Below, in pieces: positions 37,701 through 43,911 of a DNA stretch of 43,911 nucleotides (position 1 is the first letter of the stretch; the number at the start of each line of letters is the position of its first letter). The stretch spans positions 1 to 43,911 of the forward strand of contig JAQTOZ010000003.1 in assembly GCA_028713205.1 (NCBI GenBank), given 5' to 3'. The position numbers and the translations under genes were made by a program. The notes below the pieces were generated by a model, which was not told the DNA's origin, searched no databases, and saw only the letters and a list, made by a program, of their open reading frames with translations. The stretch comes from Candidatus Omnitrophota bacterium (GTDB lineage Bacteria > Omnitrophota > Omnitrophia > Omnitrophales > Aquincolibacteriaceae).

Positions 37701-40700
37701 TGATTGCACCCTACGTCGCTCGATTGCCCATCGTCGGTTCATTGTGCAGTTGGCTCAATAAAGTCGTGGAAGCGGGAACTAAGGATGCGATGGGCGCTTT
37801 GCTGCAGCGTACAGGGCCGAGCCTCTTATCGGCATTCCTTACGGCCGGTCAAATGGCATTTAAAGGATGGGTCGATTTTGCTCTCATTATCCCATTGATG
37901 GAAAATCTTGCGACGAAACCCGCCTATGAACTTCTGTGTTATTCAGCAGGATTGAATATCGTTCAAAGAAATGCAACGGCATCATGGCCATCAACGGTAG
38001 CACTCGGTGTTACTGCGGCACCGATCGGCGGTTTGCGGACGGGCGAAACGGCGAGAGAAGTCTCTTCGACCCGGCGCGCGGTTGAATCTGCCAATGTGGA
38101 AAGACCGTTTGACGCAAGCAAAGTCAGGCCTAGTTTGAGGCAATATACGAATCCTGTTACCGAGCAAGCATTTCGCATGGGTGAATTAAATCCGCTGGAA
38201 TCATCGACTATCGATACGTTTACCGAGATGCCTGTGGTGTCTCAGATAGATGCTATGGCTGAGGTCCAACCGGTGGTAGAAGCAGCGACCGAAGCAAAAC
38301 CAGCGGTTCCCGAAGTGACTAAGCGACCGCCTCCTGTGCGGCCCGCACAAATGGGCGCCAATGCCCGTTATGCGGAGTATCAAATCCAAATGGGAGAATA
38401 CAATCCGGAAGGATGCCGCTATCGGGACATTTCTGATGCAGAATTGGAATGGCTGGAATATTTATGGACGAGTGTTAATGCCCCTGGCGAGGCCGGCCTT
38501 GCCGCAATGCAGGATTATGCCTATTCTCAATACAGCGTCGTAGGCAATTCCGTAGACGATTCAAAGAGACTGAGACCCGTTCGAGGTACGGAACTTCCCG
38601 CAATCGAAAGATTTAGCCGGTTGATGGAAGCAACAGCGGTCGAGAAAGTGCGAGCGGCCTCAAATCTACCGACGGAGTCAGAAAAGATAGTTCGCGAGGA
38701 TAGTGCCAAGGCCGAGGTCGTGAGCCAGCAATTACAGGCCTCTCGACCCAAGGAAGTACAGAAACTGTCTTTGTGGGATGCCATCCGGATCAGTTTCGGC
38801 GGCGCCGATGTCAAACCCGCCGAAGTTTCGTTGTTAGACGCAAATTTCAAAATTCCTGCCGAAATGGAAAAAACGATGAAAGATGCGGAGGAGGGTTTCG
38901 CTCTGAGTGCGGCGAAGTTGGCGGATATCGGCTTGAGGACGATGGACTCTGAAGGAAATTGGAGGACAACACCGCTAGAAGGTGCCGATCGTGCCGTGTT
39001 TATCGAACGCTATGTCAAAATTCAAATGGCGCGTTGCGGCGATTTGAATGCCGCCCGTGAAGTTGCGCAGGGTGATCTTCTGGGACAGAGAAGCGGACCC
39101 GGAGGCACTTGGGCAAAAGGGCGCGTATCGGAGTTTTTGAACGTTGTATTGCCAAGTCAGAGAGGTAGCCGGTCCGGTGAAATCGTGGTGCGGGTTACGA
39201 CTTTAGAAGAAATTCTGGGCCAGAAAACACTTCCTGCGGTAGGTGATTTGGTAGACGTTGTTTACCTTAAAGAATTTGAAGTTAGGGATCAAGCCGGCAA
39301 GGTCATCGGGACTGAGTTGCGTGAAGTCGGTGGAGGAAAAATTCGAGTGACCGATCTGGATGTGGAAGCCATGCAGGGTTCAGTCAAGAAGACGAGAGAA
39401 CAACTGCAGACACTGATTGCGATGCTCTACAGCCGTGATATGGTTTTACAGGTAGGAACCGGTGTCGGTAAAGACTCGGCCATTTTGCCGTGCTTTGCCA
39501 ATATGATGAAAAGCCGGGGAATGCAGTCGGTGCTTGTCTATCCCAACAAGCTCTTGGCGAAGCAAGGTCTCTTGGGTATTGCGGCGACCCAGGAGGCATT
39601 GCGCGGTAAGAAAACCGTGGCGGAAGCAATCGATGTCGGCATGAAAGTATTCGAAGATGCGCTTGCGACGTCCAACCTCAGCGCTTCGGAGAAATATGCG
39701 GCAAGAGAAAGTCATCGCGCCATTTTGGAATCCAGCATTATGGAAAATCTACAAGTGGCTGTCTTTGATTCGGATGTCTTTTTCAACGAATCGGGTAATC
39801 ATCCGGCGGAGCGGGTTGCCGAGATGCGTGAAGCGGTTGAACATGCCGATGTTTTGGTTATGACCATGTCGGATATGTTGACCCCTCTTAGCACATTGCG
39901 TGCCTGGAGTTTGAATCGGGGCCATGCTAATGCCGAAACGATGATCAATCTGGCGGATCGCGTGCTGTCACGCATGTCGAGATCCGCCATCCTGATTAAT
40001 GAAGTTGACGCCATGAGTTGGGTCGTTCCGTTGACGCGCGGAAAAGGCGGTGAGGCCTTTAACCTCGTGAATGTTATGGAAACGTTGGCGGAGCATGGGG
40101 GCGGCGTGGAAGCGGTCCGCGAGCAACAGAGTTTTATGGACTATTTGCTCGAAAATGGCTTTGCCACTGTTTCGGGGAACCGGCTACAGCTTACAACGAG
40201 TGGACGGGATCATGTATGGGGGAATGACGCACAGCCCTTGGATAGCCGGGGATTTGACCGTTTCGTTCAGGAAGGATATGCCACATGGCTTAAGGCCAAG
40301 GGGAACTTAGCGGAAATTCCTAAGCTTACCGACAATCAAATGAAAACGATTCATTATACCGCTCAGGCCCTTGTCGCCACGGAACGTCAATTGAATATCG
40401 ATCCCAATACGGGGCAATTACACCCGGTTGATCCGTCGGGAACGGTTTCTGTTGAACAGAGTTTTCAAGGGGCAAGACGCGCATTGGCCTATAACGTCGT
40501 CGGCCTTGCCAGAGGATTAGGCCGTGCACTCGATTATCGGTCACCGATCAGCTTCGCTCAGGAAGGTAAGACGTGGCGTGTTTCTGAAGCCGATATTACC
40601 AAGGTGGCCGAAAGTGTGACGGTGCAGCGCAGTGCGGTTACCGTGACGATGGAAGCAACCATACGTGATATACGCATGAGACAAAGGCAAGCGAATGTCG

Positions 40701-43700
40701 GCGGATTTATGCTTGGACTTTCCGGTGATGCAATGAGTTTTGCTTTTGAGGCTGCGCTGATCTTTAACATGGGTGTTCTGGGTGTCGACCCGGCAGGTTT
40801 TAAAGGAAAAGGATTCAGATTTTGGAGTATGGATCCGACGAATGCTGCATTTGCATTGGCGAATAGGTTGAATAAAGTAGGAGCGGCATTTCAGAGCCTT
40901 GGTATTGAGGATGCAGTCGTCCGGGGATGTCAAGATCTCGAAACGGTATTTAGCGGAGCCGGCGGTACTAGGGGCATTACGGCATTCAAACAAGGCGGAG
41001 TCGTCGCATCGCTTGCGTCGAGATTGAGAAGCGGAGGGAACGCGACTATTCAAATGGTTGGCGAGATACGCGATAGCGATACGATTGCGGCAACTTTAAA
41101 ACATCTAGAGTTAGCCGCTGCTCAAGGAGGAGAATTATTCGGACAGGGTGATACGGCGATCATTATCTTTAACGCCGCCAACAACCGCGTAGAACTTTAT
41201 GGAAGTGTTCGCGAGGCCCAAGATGCCCTTAGCGGTAAAGCCGATGCAAAACCGCTGGCCATCGCGGATGACGCAATGGTTTTTACGATTGGCGGTAAAC
41301 AGTTTGAACTTTCAAAACTATTAGCTTCGAAAGGAACCGATGCATTAAAAGCGGCATCAGTTCAGACTCGTAACATTCAGCGAATTGTTGCCTTTCAAAC
41401 AGTCTCGGCTACGCGCGGAACCGACCTGAACTGGACCAAGTCGATAGAAAATGCCGCATCGAGCGGCAACGTCCATCAATATCTTATTGCAAGCCGCAAT
41501 GTGACGTTCTCGGAAATTAATCAGGCCCTCGGACGTGACCGCGGTGTGGATAGCATGGGATTAAGGGCGTCAACACTGTCTCTTACGATTGCTTTTGTGG
41601 GCGAAGGCTGCCGTTCGATGGTAAGACGATGGCAACATAACGCCGGTTTTGGAACGAATAAATTTCAGCGATTTGTTGAAGGGATGCAGGAACATCTGCT
41701 GGCGAATTTGAAGAATAGCGTTCAGCAAAGCGTTTTAAGCCGGACGACGCAGGCCTTGCAAAACGCAAACCGAAATTTCTTGGAAGAGGTCCAGACGCGG
41801 GTTGAGACCGAGCTGACCCAACTCACAGGAAACGATGCTGCAACGGTTGGGCAAAGAGCCAAACTGGTCAAGCTCCATGCTGAAGTTACGGAAGAACTTA
41901 AAAAACTCGATGACCAGCAGGAAACCGACAGCCTGCCGACGGAGCAAAGCCAGGACTCCGTGGCCAAACTTCAGGAGATGATTGCTATTACATTTGGCCG
42001 GGAATTGGAAACGGTCAAGAAATTGAGAGATGCCGGCATTGAAGATGTTGCGGGACGGAAAACGCAAAGCTGGGATGTCGTTCCGGAGCTGCAATTTGTA
42101 GACGGAAAGTTGGTTTCTCAAGCGCGTGTGCTTGAAAGGGTCGACGGTGCTTTTGTGCCTACCGATTTTACAAGCGCATCCACCATTCAAGATGTTGTTA
42201 ATATCTTGCATGTCAGGCTCGGTGAGTTGATGAACGGAGAAGTTTTTGCGCCATTCCGGGAAGGGTTGAAATTCGCAAATACGCGCGATGTCCTGCCCGA
42301 ACAAACAACGGCTTCGCAACTGACTGTGTTCTTGCGCTCGATGCAGCAGGCACAGAGTGCGACGCAAACCGCAACCGCCGCAAGAGTGTCCGAAACAACA
42401 CCCGAAGGGGTTGTCGCGAAACAGGGGTTGCAAGTCACAAGGTTCAGCGTCGGCAATCAGGCAGTTTTTATGGAGCGGTTGCAAACGCTGTGGGCGATGC
42501 CGAACAATCAGGGGCAGGGACAGGTTGCGAGGATTGTGCAAGGATTTACGGTTCTGCAGCAACTTGGTGTGGACTTTACGAAATTCAGCACGTCGCAAAT
42601 GAAATCGTTCATGAGCGGCTTCGCCAATATGACGAGCGAGGAAGCTATTATTCGCGCTGCCGAAGGTTTGAATACTTTGAGTTTATTGACCGATGGTAGT
42701 TTTAACCTGAGAGATTCCAGTGCTGTAGGGAACCAGACACAACTCGATCGTATTCTGTTGCCGGGTAGTACGGGTGCGGACGCAAGGAAAGCTCGCATGG
42801 CCTTGATGGCGGCATTGCCGCTGCTTCCGGATTGGATGCAGATCCAAGCTATTGATACGATTCGATCGATGACCGATGCCGATTTTGCCGACATCTTGCC
42901 GCAGTTAGGGTGCAACTTCCAATTCCAGTCACAAGGCGTACAAGCGGCACTGATCGGAAGGCTATTGCAGTTTGTGATTGTCGATGATCAGAATAACCCG
43001 AGTCCCATTATTGCTGCGATACGGGCGTCTAATCCGCAGTTTGCGGATGTCTTGGTCCAGGTTATGGGAAATATGATCAATCCGGGCCAAGTTACTCCAC
43101 TAACGCCGGATCAATTTAAAGCTTTTGCTCAATTATTCAATCCCGATATGCTTCAAATGTTGCCCGAGAATTTGAGATTGGGCTTTTTGCTGATGGCGCC
43201 GGGGATCATCAAATGGCAGGAAGGCGGCATTGCGGTTCAACTGCCTACGGCTTTCGGAATGACTTCTTATACTTTTAAAGATGCCGAAGCTGCGGCGCTT
43301 GCCGGAAATCTCGCGCGGCTGATCAACAACCTGAATAATCCGTCGGTCGTTGGTTTTAATCTGGCGGCCTTGTTGGGGCAGGATCCGAAGAAGGCCTTGC
43401 CTTCTTTGGCTCTGGATATCCTGAATCTGGTTCGCAATATGCTTCCGATTCTGGCGCAAATCACGGACGGTGCGGGTAATGTTGTGGCGATTAATGTCGG
43501 TAATCTCCTTGGCTTTATGAATCACGTGGATTTCAATGCGCTGGCGGCCCAAAATCCCGTTGCCGCCAATGCCGCGCTCGTCAATTTGCAAAGTCTGCTG
43601 GTGAACTTGCGCAATCTCCAGATCACGAAAGTGCCGGCAGTTGGTTTCGAACAGATCGGGTCCTTGATTCTGAATATTCTGCAAGCGGTTGTCAATCAGG

Positions 43701-43911
43701 TCCAATTCGACGTGGATAACCCAAACAATTCAGCCAACCGGAGCATGCCGGTTGCGATCGACATGTTGCGGAATCTGCGGAATCTTTTGGATGCGGTGCG
43801 GGCTGCGGGTATATCCTTCGATCCGGCTCAGCTGCCCACTTTGGCCGCGATCGCCAATTTGCCCAACCTTCAAAACTCACCGGAGAATCTGGGCGGTTTT
43901 ATCATCGAGCT
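2..43911 (+). CDS. Giant modular protein, partial at both ends (>=14,636 aa), frame 2
   Basis: Frame 2 translation from base 2 (SIQSYDEQARAKKDEIEAVLTKNGSYLTRTQELLSLTEF...) to base 43909 (...LPNLQNSPENLGGFIIE) is protein-like throughout with no stop met. All + strand ORFs in the supplied track fall in frames 0 or 1 mod 3 and none in frame 2, consistent with frame 2 never reaching a stop. Confidence 0.95.
1780..2250 (+). other. JAMM/JAB (MPN)-like metalloprotease-type domain embedded in the giant protein
   Basis: Translation ...EVGILVLYGQIVLFTISDESDLKLLKAVSELAQNASLIAHTHPSTVTGPSELDITKAGGSTEYVLTQDGVFSYNH. H-T-H-x7-S-x-x-D at 2075-2116 matches the JAMM signature HxH-x7-SxxD, followed by a predicted beta-strand region. 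Confidence 0.6.
2365..2430 (+). other. Gly/Pro-rich interdomain linker
   Basis: Translation DDGGGAGAPVPPGGGVVAPAD. Confidence 0.6.
3767..4090 (+). other. Dockerin-like / EF-hand Ca-binding repeats (about four loops)
   Basis: Translation ADLNGDNKIDNTDVDLLINSISKMIDINQDGKTDLLDKETWQKM...ADITGDGEVNWRDRDMFKTDLRYFVDVNRDGTVDGADVAIVESYL; DxNxDxxxxxxD loops followed by short helices as in type I dockerins. Confidence 0.8.
4200..9000 (+). other. Long helical, coiled-coil-like array with aromatic heptads
   Basis: Translation such as LKTKLDAYHTQVTAYNGTIAAYQNAKNAYWGNANAANKTALDNARDAMNLAYAGVRDTWGDFNAAI and ARTDYEIARADYESNSNALSLKYEEARNAYTEYW; Tyr/Trp/Phe recur at 7-residue spacing. Confidence 0.65.
8957..8992 (+). 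other. Canonical EF-hand loop
   Basis: DTNDDHIVSLDE matches D-x-[ND]-x-D-x-I-x-S-x-x-E. Confidence 0.7.
9298..9357 (+). other. Acidic Gly/Glu/Asp linker
   Basis: Translation SSGGEEGEGGDTGDVVPEVKD. Confidence 0.55.
9850..10345 (+). other. Beta-rich module
   Basis: Translation VDFVLREKAKPPAEGETAPEEKDDFVLGVPDVVTTSFENI...KVMLYFDVTDDSNPDRTFEVRGDPTGIFLFYEIDQ...TVDLEWDDGSGTDTMMTVTYEISAGA; alternating hydrophobic strand pattern. Confidence 0.5.
12890..13560 (+). other. Beta-rich module A
   Basis: Translation SGSVIVEPPSAV...KNWKIESGKTYVWEIKIPDDDKYDVLIRTVMLTP...IKSFWVNSIQRIRIDEKIYEITTGPGGIELKT. Confidence 0.5.
14740..15830 (+). other. Beta-rich module B with an EF-like loop
   Basis: Translation ...GSPIKSYWESGLQYVSLDGTLYEVTLITGSLVLTKK... 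and VMDGGNNNGYIDAAEAFD (15545-15589). Confidence 0.5.
16457..16743 (+). other. Trp-flanked Asp-rich (EF-hand/TSP3-like) Ca-binding-type repeats, copy 1
   Basis: Translation EWNDLDHDGIIKPKNWVDKNMNGKVDGGYW...EWDDADKDNSLTHKDA...YSDANGNKQIDVAEAV. Confidence 0.7.
18356..18650 (+). other. Trp-flanked Asp-rich (EF-hand/TSP3-like) Ca-binding-type repeats, copy 2
   Basis: Translation EWTDADEDGIVKPLDWVDGGILGMVDTPELYDRNGDGTVSDPEEWVDLDNDGVNDPAEWTDLNNNGVVDETEYDTSEWTDQTVNGAVDHEL; about 15-residue period. Confidence 0.75.
19625..19670 (+). other. EF-hand/TSP3-like Asp loop
   Basis: Translation EDINGNGVFDPDIDIE. Confidence 0.5.
20111..20257 (+). repeat. Tandem DxDGDG Ca-binding-like loops
   Basis: Translation DVDGDGSLAPSEDTNEDGDVDESGEDLDGDGEVDYGEDLDGDGEIDPIF; ED(L/V)DGDG repeats visible in the DNA as gaggatttggacggagacggagag / gaagacttggacggtgacggggaa. 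Confidence 0.75.
22235..22297 (+). other. TSP3-like Asp loop
   Basis: Translation DPDVDGDGILNNDDPVDDRE. Confidence 0.65.
22604..22674 (+). other. TSP3-like Asp loop
   Basis: Translation DDDVDGDGITNDTDDTDDRPRTD, similar to the loop at 22235. Confidence 0.65.
25289..25396 (+). repeat. Acidic Pro/Glu/Thr/Gly linker with short tandem repeat
   Basis: Translation EEEEETPPETPETGEGEDTGDTGDTGDEIPVEEEP; DNA near-repeats gataccggt/gatacggga/gataccgga. Confidence 0.7.
26267..26349 (+). repeat. Acidic PEEET tandem linker
   Basis: Translation DEEEEAPEEETPEEETPEEDSGTTGGE. Confidence 0.7.
27809..27910 (+). other. Isolated hydrophobic segment (possible TM helix or hairpin)
   Basis: Translation ALLMGSALAVACIPVGAGAASAYFATCAMTA, flanked by polar sequence. 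Confidence 0.4.
29870..29960 (+). other. Acidic/Pro linker
   Basis: Translation YEAAEEELPSDEEEEDGVPASIPVAPTSG. Confidence 0.5.
33980..35245 (+). other. Beta-rich YD/Rhs-like region 2, directly upstream of the TM block
   Basis: Translation with RDNFGRMINGRTTMQD, YDMYGRIVMKSDEKKETK, NYRGQKTREVTTEEETGKEIAATEYGYYYAGGELEHSRAHTINEEGWARKHHRV. Confidence 0.55.
35255..37950 (+). other. Polytopic transmembrane region (multiple hydrophobic helices)
   Basis: Translation WTALIAAAIVLIVCMIFVAPLFWIAAGFLLIVISMAI; ATAIVVAAVVAVAAIVISAVIF; SATVMMAVGGVTLAIGLATALWM; LLIVWCVAIGAALIAGGVTFFVA; VAITAGGMVVTGALLVGGGIAMAI; TYVVGTLAPFILAGLLFAGVLWAAALCPFLFLPLLFVAAAFA; SYLVMALIAVVLFAVGMKIF; FGLAFFILASQFMLSMVMASLQVLI; LPMFVFLLPVIAPYVARL. 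Confidence 0.9.
39380..41790 (+). other. Divergent SecA-like ATPase module (NBD1, PPXD and NBD2 equivalents)
   Basis: Ordered motif correspondence to SecA by eye: LQVGTGVGKDSAILPCFANMMKSRGMQSVLVYPNKLLAKQG (MRTGEGKT...VHVVTVNDYLA); ADVLVMTMSDMLTPL (ITYGTNNEFGFDYL); ILINEVDAMSW (ALVDEVDSILID); IHYTAQALVATERQLNIDPNTGQLHPVDPSGTVSVEQSFQGARRAL ([50 protein letters not shown]); FMLGLSGDAMSFAFEAALIFNMGVLGVDP ([30 protein letters not shown]); IVAFQTVSATRGTDLNW (VTIATNMAGRGTDIVLG); YLIASRNVTFSEINQALGRDRGVDSMGLRASTLSL ([35 protein letters not shown]). Confidence 0.8.
41690..42000 (+). other. Coiled-coil-like segment after the SecA-like module (possible helical scaffold equivalent)
   Basis: Translation LANLKNSVQQSVLSRTTQALQNANRNFLEEVQTRVETELTQLTGNDAATVGQRAKLVKLHAEVTEELKKLDDQQE. 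Confidence 0.5.
43150..43911 (+). repeat. Degenerate Leu/Asn-rich helical repeats, continuing past the window
   Basis: Recurring units: LARLINNLNNPSVVGFNLAALLGQD; LNLVRNMLPILAQITDGAGNVVAINVGNLLGF; LQSLLVNLRNLQITKVPAVGFEQIGSLILNIL; IDMLRNLRNLLDAVRAAGISFDPAQLPTLAAI. Confidence 0.55.

Noticed and set aside
39180-41900. Considered an independent secA gene
   Set aside because: No stop upstream separates it from the giant frame, and the motifs are divergent from housekeeping SecA; treated as an embedded module.
1-43911. tRNA, rRNA, promoters, terminators, IS elements
   Set aside because: Nothing convincing seen; the whole window is coding in one frame.

Overview
The whole window appears to lie inside one gigantic + strand reading frame. 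Frame 2 (codons starting at positions congruent to 2 mod 3) is open from base 2 to the last base, about 14,636 codons, with neither the start nor the stop codon in the window. I translated most of it by eye and met no stop. The supplied ORF track is independently consistent: every listed + strand ORF lies in one of the other two frames, as expected if frame 2 never closes. The ORFs in the track, including the long minus-strand ones, look like shadow ORFs. The encoded polypeptide segment is modular: (i) about 24 kb of helical, coiled-coil-like sequence broken up by a JAMM/JAB-type metalloprotease-like motif (HTHPSTVTGPSELD), dockerin/EF-hand/TSP3-like Ca-binding loops, small beta-rich modules and acidic Pro/Glu linkers; (ii) two beta-rich stretches with YD/Rhs-like 'D-x-(F/Y)-G-R' motifs (about 24.2-26.9 kb and 34.0-35.2 kb) separated by more helical sequence; (iii) a multi-pass transmembrane block (about 35.25-37.95 kb); (iv) a divergent SecA-like ATPase module (about 39.4-41.8 kb) with recognisable counterparts of Walker A (GTGVGKD), DEVD (NEVD), the PPXD region, LAGMTGT (LGLSGDA), GRGTD (TRGTD) and the Q-LRGR-GR-GD motif (QALGRDRG); (v) a C-terminal Leu/Asn-rich helical repeat region running off the window. 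A SecA-like motor and a polytopic membrane block fused to a titin-scale, probably surface-exposed polypeptide is the most interesting system here. Very large proteins of this general kind are known from Omnitrophota (e.g. Ca. Velamenicoccus); assigning this window to that group is a guess. No RNA genes, CRISPR arrays or mobile elements were seen.
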